Assembly: GCA_963766725.1 (NCBI GenBank)
Contig: CAVYBK010000001.1
Location: 186,001-250,000 of the forward strand
DNA length: 64,000 nucleotides
Direction: 5' to 3'
Source of the DNA: DATEOR01 sp963766725
Lineage (GTDB): Bacteria; Actinomycetota; Thermoleophilia; Gaiellales; Gaiellaceae
Made by a program: the position numbers and the translations under genes. Below, in pieces: positions 43,359 to 53,394 of this stretch (position 1 is the stretch's first letter; the number at the start of each line of letters is the position of its first letter). Below the pieces are notes generated by a model. That model saw only the letters and a list, made by a program, of their open reading frames with translations. It made no database searches and was not told the origin of the DNA.

Positions 43359-44405
43359 TCAGCTGGGCGACGAGGAGCGGGCCGGGACAGGCCGCTCTTC
43401 GATCGAGTCGAGCTCGGGGTCGACCACCGAGACCTCCTCGAGCGACTTCTCCGGCGGCACGTCGAGTGCGATCTCGATGTGGCGGATCCGATGCAGCGCC
43501 CGCTCCGTGAGGATCCGGTTCGAGCGAAGGAGGTCGCTGATGATCCCGAGCATGACGAGCAGGAACGCGACGATCAGGAACGCGGCGCCGAGCACGAGCG
43601 ACTGGACGTGGCCAGTGGGCCCGGTCGAGTCGAGGTAGTGCCAGAGGAAGCGCCCGACGAGCACGGAACCGCCGAGGGCGAAGACGAGCGCTGGCCAGAG
43701 GAAGGCCGGCAGCGGCCCGTACATCGTCCAGATTTGGAAGATCGTCCCGACCGAGCGCTTGAGGTACTGGAAGGTGGACTTGAAGAGGCGTGAGTCGCGG
43801 CTCTTCGGGTTCGTGCGGATCGGGACGCTCGTGACGGTGATGTCCGACTTCCCGGCCTGGATCAGGGTCTCGAGCGTGTAGCTGAACCGCGAGACGACGT
43901 TCAGGCGCAGGGCCGCGTCCCGCGTGTACGCGCGGAAGCCCGAGGTCGCGTCCGGGACGTCGGTGCCCGAGGCGCGCCGCACGACCCACGAGCCGAGGCG
44001 CTGCAGGGTCTTCTTCGTCCGCGTGAACTCCGGGTGGTGCTGCACCTGCCGGTCGCCGACGACCATGTCGGCCTGGTGGGCGAGGATCGGCTCGACGAGC
44101 CGGATGATGTCTTCGCCGCGGTACTGGTTGTCGGCGTCCGTGTTGACGATGACGTCGGCGCCGAGCTTGGCGGAGGCGTCGATCCCGGCCTGGAAGGCGA
44201 GCGCGAGCCCCTTGTTGGCGTTGAAGCGGACGACGTGGTCGACGCCGTGCTCGCGGGCGACGCGGGCGGTGCCGTCCGTCGAGCCGTCGTCGATGATCAG
44301 CCACTCGACCCGGTCGAAGCCGGGCACGTCGCGCGGGAGATCGGCCAGCGTCGCCGGCAGCGTCTCCGCTTCGTTCAGGCACGGAATCTGGATGATCAGC
44401 TTCAT
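43359..44405 (-). CDS. Glycosyltransferase family 2 with C-terminal membrane helices (dolichol-phosphate-mannose-synthase-like)
   Basis: A 348-residue protein. The GT-A domain begins KLIIQIPCLNEAETLPATL, with WLIIDDGSTDGTARVARE and the DxD motif VNTDADNQYRGEDI. DATSGFRAYTRDAAL and SYTLETLIQAGKSDI follow, typical of DPM1/GtrB-like enzymes. Two helices at about 245-270 and 280-305 anchor it in the membrane. ATG 44405 is preferred to 44438 because it starts right at the domain. It likely charges undecaprenyl phosphate with a sugar used outside the membrane. Intact frame. Confidence 0.87.
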   Translation of the reverse strand: MKLIIQIPCLNEAETLPATLADLPRDVPGFDRVEWLIIDDGSTDGTARVAREHGVDHVVRFNANKGLALAFQAGIDASAKLGADVIVNTDADNQYRGEDIIRLVEPILAHQADMVVGDRQVQHHPEFTRTKKTLQRLGSWVVRRASGTDVPDATSGFRAYTRDAALRLNVVSRFSYTLETLIQAGKSDITVTSVPIRTNPKSRDSRLFKSTFQYLKRSVGTIFQIWTMYGPLPAFLWPALVFALGGSVLVGRFLWHYLDSTGPTGHVQSLVLGAAFLIVAFLLVMLGIISDLLRSNRILTERALHRIRHIEIALDVPPEKSLEEVSVVDPELDSIEERPVPARSSSPS

Positions 44406-44455
44406 GGGTGTTCGCCTATCCGCCTCATACGATGGCACACGTACGATCTGCGGTC

Positions 44456-45412
44456 ATGGAAGCGGCCGCAGACGACCGGCTCACCGTTCTATACCTCATC
44501 GCGAAGGGCCGTAGCGGCAGCAACATCCTCGCCCACTTCCTGGGGCAGCTGGACTCTTACTGCAACACGGGGGAGCTGCACCACCTCTGGCAAGTGGGGG
44601 CTGCAGGACAGCGGGCGCTGCGGGTGCGGGCGCACGGTGCCCGAATGCGAGCTCTGGAGCAGGGTCGTCGCCAGTCCGCATCTGGCCGGTGCGGATCCGG
44701 CAACCGTGGAGACCTGGCAGGAGGAGATCCTCGCCTGGCGCGCGGTGCCGCGCCTCCAGCGCCTGAAGCCGGCCGAGCGGGCGAGCTGGGAGGTGCTCGA
44801 CCGCTACTGCCGTGTGCGGGCCGCGCTCTACCGTGCGGTTGCCGAGGAATCGGGCGCGAAGGTGGTCGTCGACGCCTCCAAGTGGCCGTGGGACCCGGTC
44901 GTTCTCGGGCTCGTGCCGGAGGTGAGGCCGGTGGTCGTGCACCTGGTCCGCGACCCGCGCGCGGTGGCCCACTCGTGGCGGCGGCGGAAGAGCTGGGGCG
45001 ACCACGAGGACGGCGCCGACCGAGATGCCGCGCTTCGGCGCCGGCTACAGCGCGCTCAGCTGGCTCGCGCGAAACGCCGCCACAGAGTGGACGCACCACA
45101 AGAGCCGCGACGTGCCGTGGATGCTCGTCCGTTACGAGGACTTCGCGGCCCGGCCGCGCGAGACCCTGAACTGCGATCGCCGAGCACGCCGGCCATCCGG
45201 CCGAGGCGCCGTTCGTGGACGAGCACACGGCCAGGGTGCACCCGACGCACGGGGTCGGCGGAAACCCGAGCAAGTTCTCCCTCGGCGACGTGGCCATCGT
45301 TCCCGACGAGGAATGGCAGACGGCGATGTCCGGTCTCGACCGGTGGGTGACGACGGCGGTCAGCGCGCCGCTCCTCTCCCGGTACGGCTACGCGTTCACC
45401 GCGTCGGGATGA
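44456..45412 (+). CDS. Sulfotransferase-like protein 3, three frameshifts
   Basis: About 317 residues after repairing three +1 breaks (near 44600, 45020 and 45170). Recognisable parts: LTVLYLIAKGRSGSNILAHF (5' loop), SKWPWDPVVLGLVPEVRPVV, VHLVRDPRAVAHSWRRRKSW (3' motif), SALSWLARNAATEW, VPWMLVRYEDFAARPRETLN, and VHPTHGVGGNPSKF. The last stretch and the Cys-rich segment (RCGCGRTVPEC) are typical of a distinct group of bacterial sulfotransferases. The stop overlaps the next glycosyltransferase start (ATGA-like). Divergent from the GT2 gene, with TACGAT at 44428 and 44442 as possible -10 boxes. Confidence 0.72.
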
Positions 45413-46601
45413 GCAGGGCCCGCGTCCTGGTCCTGGCGACCACGCTTCCTGCCGTCCGCGACGACGGGACTCCGCAGTTCGTCCTCGACCTCTCACTCGG
45501 CCTCCAGGAGACCTTCGACGTCCTGATCGTCGCGCCGCGCGTGCCCGCCGGGAAGCAGGAGGAGGAGATCGACGGCCTGCGGATCGAGCGCTTCGCCTAT
45601 TTCCCGCGCCGCTGGGAGTCGCTCGCCGACGGCGCGATGCTGCCGAACCTGAAGGCGCGGCCTTCGACGGCGCTCCAGGTCCCCTTCCTGCTCGGCTCGT
45701 TCCTGTGGTCGTCCTTCCGTGCCGGGCGGCGCTTCAGGCCGCGAGGTGATCCATGCGCACTGGCTCGTGCCGGGCGGGTTCGTCGCCCTCCTGGTCTCGC
45801 GGCTTCTCTCCGTCCCCTACGTCGTGACGGTGCACGGCGCGGACGCGTTTGCCCTGCGCGCCGGCGGCCTTCAATGGCTGAAGCGCGTGATCATGCGGAA
45901 CGCCGCCGTGGTCGGCCTGACGAGCTCGGCGCTCGCCGACGCGGTGCCGGAGGTCGATGCCGTCCCGCAGCCGGTCATTCCGATGGGCGTGGACGTGGAG
46001 GGCTTCGCGGAGGGGGTCGGGGAACGGGAGCCCGGTCTTCGGACAGCTCCTGTTCGTCGGCCGGCTCGCGGAGAAGAAGGGCGTGGACGTCCTTCTGAGC
46101 GCGCTCGCCGAGGTGCCGGACGCGACCCTCGTCGTCGGGGGCGACGGGCCGGACGCCGAACGCCTGCGCGCACTCAGTGGAGAGCTGGGCATCGCCGGGC
46201 GCGTCCGCTTCGCGGGCCGGCTCTCGCGCCCCATGATTCGGGACGAGCTCCGGAGCGCCTACGCCGTCGTCATCCCCTCGAAGGTCGCGGCCGACGGCGA
46301 CCAGGACACGACGCCGCTCGTCATGTCCGAGAGCATGAGCGCGGCCGTGCCCGTGATCGCCTCGCGCCTCGGCGGCCTGGCCGAGCAGATCGAGCCCGAT
46401 GTGACGGGGCTCCTCGCCGAGCCGGATTCCGCCGGCTCGCTGGCGGAGGCCCTGCGGCGCGCGCTCGCGGACCCCGAGAAGCTCGCCGGCTACGGGCGCC
46501 AGGCGCGCGACCGGATCCGCGGCAGCGCGCTCGACCTGCGGACGACGGTTGCCCGGTACACAGAGATCCTCGGCGACGTGGTCTCGAAGCGCGCCCGCTA
46601 G
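45409..46601 (+). CDS. Glycosyltransferase family 4, two frameshifts
   Basis: About 396 residues. N-terminal Rossmann half: VLVLATTLPAVRDDGTPQFV, then after a +1 break near 45745 EVIHAHWLVPGGFVALL and VVTVHGADAFALRAG. After a second break near 46022-46030 the C-terminal donor-binding half reads PVFGQLLFVGRLAEKKGVDVLL, VVGGDGPDAERLRAL and the acidic DTTPLVMSESMSAAVPVIAS, which contains the E-x(7)-E pair. Retaining GT-B enzyme of the surface-glycan cluster; sugar unknown. ATG at 45409 overlaps the previous stop. Confidence 0.83.
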
Positions 46602-47515
46602 GCGAGCCAGTGCGAGAGGTCGCGGTCGAGCCGCGTCTCGAGCCGGCCGACCTCCTCCCGGAAGACGCCGCGGAGCCGGTCGCGCTCGGGCTCGGGCATG
46701 GTCTGGCGCTGGAGATTGCGGTTGACCATCTTCGTCTGCGCGTCGAGCAGGCGTTCGCGCGCGAAGCGAGGCGTCACGTTCCAGATGCGTCGCTTCATCG
46801 GCGCCGAGGGGTTGAGGAGCCGGTGCATGAACCGGTTCTTCGGGACGCCCGAGCGGTTGTACTCGCCGGACATGTCCGGGACGAAGTCATCGTCGACGCC
46901 GAGGAAGGAGAAGATCCGCCGGCACGTCCCTTCGGGGTCGCTGCGCAGGTCGTCGTAGAGGAGAACACAGAGCTGGTTCTCCGGGAACGTCTTCTCGTAG
47001 CGGTCGAGCTGCTGGGAGTAGAAGCCCATGTCGGTGTAGCGGTAGAGGTAGGCGTAGTGCTCGGCGATTCGCTGCGGCTCGACGTCGAGGGCGGCACCGA
47101 AGTCGAGCGGCTCGAGATCGTCGCGGACGAGGTGCTGGTAGCTGGAGAAGGCGCGGTCGACGGGGTTCCTGAGAACCGCGATGAGCCTCGCGTCCGGAAT
47201 GAGCGCCTTGATCCGGCCGGGTGACTTCTCGACGTAGAGGTAGTGCGTCGAGGCCTCGCCCCGCGCGAGCTCGCCGTCGCGAGCGTCGTCGAAGAGCTCT
47301 TCGTACTCGGCCTGGTCGAGGATCACGCTCGCGTTCACCGGCGCGTCGCGCCCGTTCGCCGCGCGAAAGCCGAGGTCCGCCTCGGACTCGAAGGCGAAGA
47401 ACTTCGGCTCCTTCCACGGGCTCATGTAGACCTGCGGGTGCTGGCGCAGGTAGTGGTAGAGCGCGTTCGTTCCCGCCTTCGCGGCGCCGATGATGAGGAA
47501 GTTGGGGAGGCTCAC
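46598..47515 (-). CDS. Sulfotransferase-like protein 4 (heparan-sulfate-sulfotransferase-like)
   Basis: A 305-residue intact frame. 5'-phosphosulfate loop FLIIGAAKAGTNALYHYLRQ; 3'-phosphate motif LIAVLRNPVDRAFSSYQHL; GEASTHYLY, YTDMGFYSQQLDRYEKTF and VLLYDDLRSDPEG are the other conserved blocks of the sulfotransfer_1/NDST-like group. GTG 47515 overlaps the stop of the flippase-like gene (GTGA), so the two are coupled. It is the best preserved of the six sulfotransferases. Convergent with the GT4 gene. Confidence 0.87.
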   Translation of the reverse strand: MSLPNFLIIGAAKAGTNALYHYLRQHPQVYMSPWKEPKFFAFESEADLGFRAANGRDAPVNASVILDQAEYEELFDDARDGELARGEASTHYLYVEKSPGRIKALIPDARLIAVLRNPVDRAFSSYQHLVRDDLEPLDFGAALDVEPQRIAEHYAYLYRYTDMGFYSQQLDRYEKTFPENQLCVLLYDDLRSDPEGTCRRIFSFLGVDDDFVPDMSGEYNRSGVPKNRFMHRLLNPSAPMKRRIWNVTPRFARERLLDAQTKMVNRNLQRQTMPEPERDRLRGVFREEVGRLETRLDRDLSHWLA

Positions 47516-48402
47516 TCGTCCTCGACTTTCGGCCGCGGGCCCCAGCCGAGCGCGAGCACGCCGGTGATCGGCGCGAGCACGACGATTCCCATGACGCGGT
47601 TGATCGCCGTCGCGGCGAAGCCTGCGGACGCGGGCAGGCCGACGAGCGGGGCGAGCGCCGCCGCGATGAGCTCGCGCAGGCCGAAGCCGCCCGGGAGGAT
47701 CCCCGCTGCCGCCGCGAGGGAGCTCGAGACGGCGAGGACGAGCGCCTGGTCGATGTCCGCGTCCACGCCGAGCCCGATGAGGATCAGGACGAGGCGGCCC
47801 GCGTTCGTGAAGACGGCGAAGAGCTCGACGGCAATGAGGAGACCCGCGAGCCGGCGGCGCTCTCCTGTCTCCGGAACGGCGCGGCGCAGCCACGCGTGCG
47901 CGCCGATGAGCGGCGGGATACCGGCCACCGCCAGGACGGCCGCGGCAACCCAGCGCTGCCCGACGGCCAGGAGGATCGCCGCCATCACGGCCGACACGCC
48001 GATCCAGACGAGCCCGACCACGGCGGTCGAGGCGAGCGCCCTGCCGTAGCGCGAGCCCATCGTCCGGAGCCCCTGTACGCGCACGAGAAACGCGCCCGGA
48101 ATGGGCAGCAGGTTGGCGGCGGTGGACATGGTCGTCAGCTGGAGCGCGGGCATGAAGCGCATCCGGTGGTGCAGCATCCGCGCCGAGAGGAGGTACTCGA
48201 AGGTGTTGGCGACGAGCGTGAGAGGGACGCCGACGAGCGCCGCGATCAGCATCGGCACCCAGCGGATCTCGGCCAGGGTGACGTCGAGGGACTTGAACGC
48301 GAACCAGCCGCCGACCAGGAAGACCACGGTGGCGACGCCGAGGAGGATGCGCTGCGTGCGCTTCGAGGGCGGCCGCCGCGTCAGCGCATAGATGCGGCCC
48401 AG
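47512..48402 (-). CDS. Flippase-like / lysylphosphatidylglycerol-synthase-type membrane protein
   Basis: About 297 residues with seven to nine helices, of the LPG_synthase_TM / UPF0104 family. Typical text: VANTFEYLLSARMLHHRMRF, LLPIPGAFLVRVQGLRTMG and AAAAGILPGGFGLRELIAAAL. The family includes AglD-type and MprF-flippase-domain proteins that move lipid-linked groups across membranes. No ATG/GTG/TTG lies at the beginning; a CTG at 48402 is the nominal start, and the frame is open as far as 48449. A one-base error near 48405 could join it to AVADEAAVTPGRAPG. Coupled with sulfotransferase 4. Confidence 0.75.
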   Translation of the reverse strand: MGRIYALTRRPPSKRTQRILLGVATVVFLVGGWFAFKSLDVTLAEIRWVPMLIAALVGVPLTLVANTFEYLLSARMLHHRMRFMPALQLTTMSTAANLLPIPGAFLVRVQGLRTMGSRYGRALASTAVVGLVWIGVSAVMAAILLAVGQRWVAAAVLAVAGIPPLIGAHAWLRRAVPETGERRRLAGLLIAVELFAVFTNAGRLVLILIGLGVDADIDQALVLAVSSSLAAAAGILPGGFGLRELIAAALAPLVGLPASAGFAATAINRVMGIVVLAPITGVLALGWGPRPKVEDE

Positions 48403-48449
48403 GCGCCCGCCCGGGAGTGACCGCGGCCTCGTCCGCGACGGCCGGCTCG

Positions 48450-50442
48450 CTAGTTGGCCGTGGAGCCACTCTGCTCGGCGTCGATCCGTGCGATCGTCGC
48501 CGGGTCGATCGGGTAGAGAGCGAAGACCTTGTCCTCGTACACGGGCGTGTACTGCTGCATGAACTCGCGCGGGTACGGCAGGTCCTTGCGCACGAGGATC
48601 CACTGCGGGTCCCAGCGCTGGAGGATGGCCTGGAGCTCTGCCGGGTCCTTGGAGTCGAAGAACGTCTTCGCGTCCAGCCGCCGCTCCGCATGGTGGTTCA
48701 CCGTCGTGTCGCCGCCGTGCCCGCCTGCCGCCGCGACGATGTAGACCGGGGCCAGGGCGCTCAGCCGGTAGGCCTGCTTCGGCAGGGCGAGGATGACGTC
48801 GTCCTGGGCCACGTACTGGTTCACCGCGGCGACGACGTTGTCGTTGATCCTCGCGGGCTCCGGCCGGTACGTCTTGATCCCGTGGGCCCCGACCGACGGC
48901 GGTCGGGAGGACGAAGGCGATCACGATCGCGAGCGACCAGCCGTTCCCGTAGCGGACGTTGACCTTGCGCGTCGCGGCCAGGCCGATGGCCACGAGGGCG
49001 CCGGCCGCCGCGACCCACGCGAGCCAGCCGGGCCCGGGGTCGCGCAGCATGTACTTGAAGTCCCCGGGCAAGACGTGGTGGAGCCACGCGCCCGCGAGAA
49101 GCGCGCCTGCGACCGCGAACCAGCGGAAGCGCGCGAGGACGAGCGCGCCGCCAGTCAGCGCGAAGGCGAACGGGAGATAAAAGGCGAAGCGACGACCCTG
49201 CGAGATCGACATCACGTGGGCGAACGGCGTGAAGAAGTAGGGGACGATGAGGATGAGGATCACGGCCGCGGACGTGCCCGCGATGAACGCCGCCGCACGG
49301 GTCCGGCCTGCGGCCGCGGCGATCGGGATGCACGCGAGCGCCGCGATGACGATCGGCCCGCCCCTCGTCAGCCAGTCGGCCTTCATGCTCACGAGGCTCC
49401 CGTCCATGTTCACGAGCGACACGAAGTGCTCCCCCGCCCTCGAGACCGTCGAGGCGGAGGAGTCGGCGGCCGGGAAGAGCCAGACGAGGAAGAGGAGGAA
49501 GGGGACGGTGACCGCGCCGAGCATCACGGCGAGCCGGCGCAGGTCGTCCGTGCGATCGCGGGCCATGATGAAGCGCGCGACGAGGAACGCACCGAGCAGG
49601 AGGATCATGAACGGCGCATAGCTCGGGTGGGCCGCGCTGACCACGAAGGACGAGGCGGCAGCCGTCCAGATCGGCTCCCGGCCCCCTTCGCGCATGTAGG
49701 TGAAGGTGCGGTCGATGATCAGCGGCCAGAACAGGAAGATGCAGATGTAGCCCGGGTACGAGATCTGGCTGAAGTAGCCGACGCCGATCGGGAAGGCGAA
49801 GGCGCCGAGGTAGCCGATGCATGTGGCCAGGCCGGCCGCGCGGCAGCCGAACATCTGGCGGCCCGCGTTGTAGACGGCGGCGGCGACGAACGGGATCAGG
49901 GCCGTCGGCCAGAAACGGAACATGACCGTCTCGTCGAGGCCGGTGAGCCAGACGATCGCCGCGCCCGTCGCGTGCCAGAGCGGGAAGGCGTAGCCGGGGT
50001 GCAGGCCGGTGTCCGGCGGCAGAAGCCCGAGCTGGTCGAGGTGGTGCGCGGCCGGGTCGAGGTCCGTGATCTTCCGCATCCGCGCGATGTGCTCGACGGC
50101 GTCGCCGACGTTGTTCCAGCTGCCGATCCACATGAGCGCCGCGAAGCCGGCGACGCCCGCGGCGAACCAGAAGAACGTGGGCGTGAGCCGGAGGTCCATC
50201 GCCACCGGCTTCCCCCGGCCGACGAGCAGGCCGGCGCCGACGACGCCGAGGAGCCAGAGGATGATCACGGGCACCCCACCGCCGGTCGCGAGCATGAGCA
50301 CGAAGCCGGGTGCGAGGGCGGTGACGCTCCAGGCCGCACAGGCGGGGAGCGCGGCGGCCGGCGAGGCCGGCCAGCCGAGGAGCCGGAGGATGACGGCACC
50401 GGGCAGGATCAGCACTCCCCACGTGCCGATCGCGAGCTTCAC
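48450..50442 (-). CDS. Large polytopic membrane protein, GT-C-like, one frameshift
   Basis: At least 664 residues with about 14 helices and a soluble C-terminal domain. GSWNNVGDAVEHIARMRK early in the first outer loop has the acidic pair expected of GT-C glycosyltransferases; WLFPAADSS and RRFAFYLPFAFALTG mark later helices. The frame is open upstream to about 50590 and encodes one more likely helix (PIPFALIVLAGLAVCALASL), so the true start is upstream of GTG 50442. A +1 break at about 48890-48900 leads to NDNVVAAVNQYVAQDDVILAL and the C-terminal domain (QAILQRWDPQWILVRKD). It may add lipid-linked sugars or be a structural partner; function unknown. Confidence 0.62.
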
Positions 50443-50659
50443 AGCCGTCAGCGGCCCGCCGTTCGGGAGGAGCGAGGCGAGGGCGCAGACGGCGAGCCCG
50501 GCAAGGACGATCAGTGCGAAGGGGATCGGCCGGGGCGCCGGCTCGTCGGCGTGCTCGCGGGGTGCGACGACGGCGCGTCGCCCTCGGGCTAGGACGTCAC
50601 TGAGCAGGACTCGTCGCCCCTTCCGGACGAGTGGGGGAGGGCCTCACTGCGGCGACACT

Positions 50660-51621
50660 TTAGTGACGGCGGTCGCGGGCCTGCGCCGATGCCGCCTCGC
50701 CTTGCGCCGTCCATTCGAAGTCCCGCCCGAGCAACTCGACGAGGCGCGCGTTCGGCTCCGCGTAGCGGCTTTCGAGCCCGACCCGGGTCTCTGCGCACAT
50801 CGGCTCGTAGGAGCCCTGGTTGGCCACCGTGTCCCCGGGCAGCTCGAGCGGCCGCACGCCAGAAAGTCGAGCACGTTCCGAAGAGTCTCGGCTCGCCTGG
50901 CGGCGAGATCCTCCACGGGCACGACGAGCAGCTGCTCCCGAGAAAAGTGCGCGAGCCAGCGCTCGAGCTGGTCGGCGTAGAGGCCGCGCGCGAAGTAGGA
51001 GTGGTGGCGGTGGTGATAGTGCTTGCGCCGCTCGCCGGTGCCGATGCGGAACCGGGTCGTTCCCGCGTCGAGCTCGACCTTCGCCTCGGATGCCAGGCGG
51101 CCGGCCTCGGCCTCGAGCGCGTCTTCGAAGGACAGCTCTTCGCGCTGCGAGCGGCGCATCATCTGGTAATGCGAGTAGGCGCGCTCGACGGGATCGCGGA
51201 GGACTGCGATGAGCCTGACGTCAGGGATCGTGGCCGCCACACGCTCCGGTACGAGCGGGTGAAAGATGTAGTACGGCGTCGCCTCGCCCGCAACGATGTC
51301 ACCGCCGCGCGCGCGGGCCCACCGCCGCTCCAGCGTCAAGGGGAAGAACGAGCGGTACCACGTCGGGCCGAGCAGGAAGCGCTCGTCGAAGAAGTGGATC
51401 TCCTTGTCCGCCCACGTGACCTCTCCGCGGCCGCCGACCGGGCCGTGGAGATCGGGGTGGAGGAGGAGCTGGTCGAAGAGCGTGGTCGTTCCCGCCCGTT
51501 GGGCGCCGATGACGAGGAACGAGGGCAAGATCTTCGCCCTGCCGGTGACTCGCCGAACATTGTCGCTCCGTGCGAGGCGTCCCCGGATTCCGCCACTCTT
51601 CCGGCCCCGCTGTTTGCTCAC
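50660..51621 (-). CDS. Sulfotransferase-like protein 5, frameshifted
   Basis: About 320 residues. 5' loop SFLVIGAQRAGTTTLFDQLL and 3' motif LIAVLRDPVERAYSHYQMM; EATPYYIFHPLVPERV and YFARGLYADQLERWLAHF are shared with its neighbour. A -1 (missing base) break at about 50855-50862 joins NVLDFL to VRPLELPGDTVANQGSYEP; this is one of the few breaks that are not +1. It starts with a basic stretch (SKQRGRKSGGIRGRLARS). GTG 51621 overlaps the stop of sulfotransferase 6. The two proteins are close paralogs from a tandem duplication. Confidence 0.83.
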
Positions 51622-52539
51622 GTCGAGGAGCTACGAGCGCTCTCGGCCCAGCCGAACTGGCGGCCGAGGAGGCGCTCCAGGCGCTCGTTGGGCTCTGCGT
51701 AGCGCTCCTCGAGGCGCGCCCGGACGTCCGGTTCGATCGCCGAGTACGGCTTCTTGTTGTGCTCGGGGAAGTCGTCCAGCTGCCATTCGCGGAGGCCGAG
51801 GAAGCCGAGCACCTCCGCGTAGATCTCCTGCGGGCGGGCGAGCAGGTCCTCGGTGCCGACCACGAGCAGCTGCTCGCGGTCGAAGTGCTCGAGCCAGCGC
51901 TCGAGCTGGTCCGCGTAGAGGCCGCGGGAGAAATAGGCGCGGTGGCGGTGCTGGTGGTGGGCCCGGTGACCGCTCGGGAGGACCTGCTCGGTCTCGCTCA
52001 TGAGCGCCTCCTCGACGCCCGCGAGGCGCTCCGGCTCGGCGGCGAGCGCTTCCTCGAAGCCGAGCTTCTCGCGGCCGGTGCGCGACATCATCTGGTAGTG
52101 CGAGTACGCGCGCTCGACGGGGTCGCGGAGCAGCGCGATGAGCCGGACGTCGGGGAGCGTCGCCGCGACCCGGGCGGGAACCGCCGGATGGAACATGTAG
52201 TACGGCGTCGCCTCGCCGGCCTGGAGGTCGTGTCCGCGCTTGCGGTAGCGCTCCCGCGTCGCCGCGAGCGGGAAGAAGGAGCGGTACCAGTCGACGCCCT
52301 TCGTGAACTTCTCGTCGAAGAAGTGCGTCTCCTTGACCCACCAGACCGCCGCGTCGCCGCCGCTCGGGCCGGCCACGTCCGGGTGAGCGAGGAGGTAGCG
52401 GAAGAGGGAGGTCGTGCCCGCGCGCTGCGCTCCGATGATGAGGAACGAGGGCAGGATGCGGCGCTTGCGCGGTCGCGTAGCGGAAGCGGCGCCGCGCCGG
52501 TCTCAGGACGCGCTTGACGGGCGAGGGCAGCGACACCAT
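51618..52539 (-). CDS. Sulfotransferase-like protein 6, frameshifted
   Basis: About 307 residues. After a basic start (MVSLPSPVKRVLRPARRRFR) a +1 break near 52465-52475 leads to ILPSFLIIGAQRAGTTSLFR and LAHPDVAGPSGG. 3' motif LIALLRDPVERAYSHYQMMS. EATPYYMFHPAVPARVAATL and YFSRGLYADQLERWLEHFD align with sulfotransferase 5. The conserved GAQRAGTT loop binds the 5'-phosphosulfate of PAPS. ATG/GTG start at 52539 lies 31 bases before the end of the ABC ATPase gene on the same strand. Confidence 0.83.
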
Positions 52540-52569
52540 TCGGAGATGATAGAGGGCCGCGAAGGGCCC

Positions 52570-53394
52570 TCAGACGTCGTCGTCCGAGCCTTCCCTCTTG
52601 AGGTGGAGGAACTCCTTGTACGCGTCGACGACGGTGTCCGCGTCGTCCCGCATCGAGATGCGGCCCTCGTGCATCCAGATCGCCTCGTCGCAGAGCTCGC
52701 GGATCGAGCGGAGGCCGTGGCTGACGAGGACGATCGTCCGCGCCTTGTCCGTGAGCTCGCGCATCTTGTCGAACGACTTCTCCCGGAAGCGGGCATCACC
52801 GGTCGAGAGCGCCTCGTCGATCATGAGGATGTCCGGGTCCATGTTGATCGCCACGGAGAAGGCGAGCCGCCCGTACATCCCCGAGGAGTACGTGCGCATC
52901 GGCATCTCCATGAAGTCGCCGAGCTCGGCGAACTCCGCGATGTCCTCGTACTTCGCTGCCACCTGCTCGCGGGAGAGGCCGGCGGCGAGGCCGCCGAGGA
53001 CGACGTTCTCCTGGCCGGTGAGCTCGCCCTTGAAGCCGACGCCGAGCGCGAGGAGCGTGCTCACCCGGCCGAAGACCTCCACGCGGCCGCGGCTCGGCGG
53101 GAGGATCCCCGCCATCGTGCGGAGCAGCGTGGACTTGCCGGCGCCGTTGACGCCGACGACGCCGAGCGCGGTGCCGTGCGGGATCTCGAAGGAGACGTCG
53201 CGCACCGCCTTGATCTCGCGGATGATCCGCTCCCGCCGGCCGAGGCGGATGAGCGTCTTCTTCAGCGTCGGCTTCTTCTCGACGGCCGTGCGGTAGGTGA
53301 CCGAAAGGTCTTCGACCTTGACCGCCCACGGTGTGGCGTCGGGCGTCGGCTCGAGCGTCACGGCCGGGTTCTCAGAGGCGGATCGCAAACTCAC
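52570..53394 (-). CDS. ABC transporter ATP-binding protein of the Wzt/TagH type
   Basis: A 274-residue ATPase of the polysaccharide-export ABC family. Walker A VVGVNGAGKSTLLR, signature TYSSGMYGRLAF and Walker B ILMIDEALSTGD. The insert after Walker A (GRVSTLLALGVGFKGELTGQENV) is diagnostic of the ABC-2 glycan exporters. It lacks the C-terminal carbohydrate-binding domain of Wzt from E. coli O8/O9a, so export probably does not need a terminal cap. Works with the membrane protein encoded at 53372, overlapping it by 23 bases. Exports undecaprenyl-linked glycan. Confidence 0.9.
   Translation of the reverse strand: MSLRSASENPAVTLEPTPDATPWAVKVEDLSVTYRTAVEKKPTLKKTLIRLGRRERIIREIKAVRDVSFEIPHGTALGVVGVNGAGKSTLLRTMAGILPPSRGRVEVFGRVSTLLALGVGFKGELTGQENVVLGGLAAGLSREQVAAKYEDIAEFAELGDFMEMPMRTYSSGMYGRLAFSVAINMDPDILMIDEALSTGDARFREKSFDKMRELTDKARTIVLVSHGLRSIRELCDEAIWMHEGRISMRDDADTVVDAYKEFLHLKREGSDDDV

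Noticed and set aside
44428..44447. Two TACGAT boxes before sulfotransferase 3 as leaderless promoter elements
   Set aside because: The nearer one is eight bases from the ATG and a rival start (ATG 44432) overlaps the first, so the geometry does not match the clear cases; mentioned only in the gene entry.
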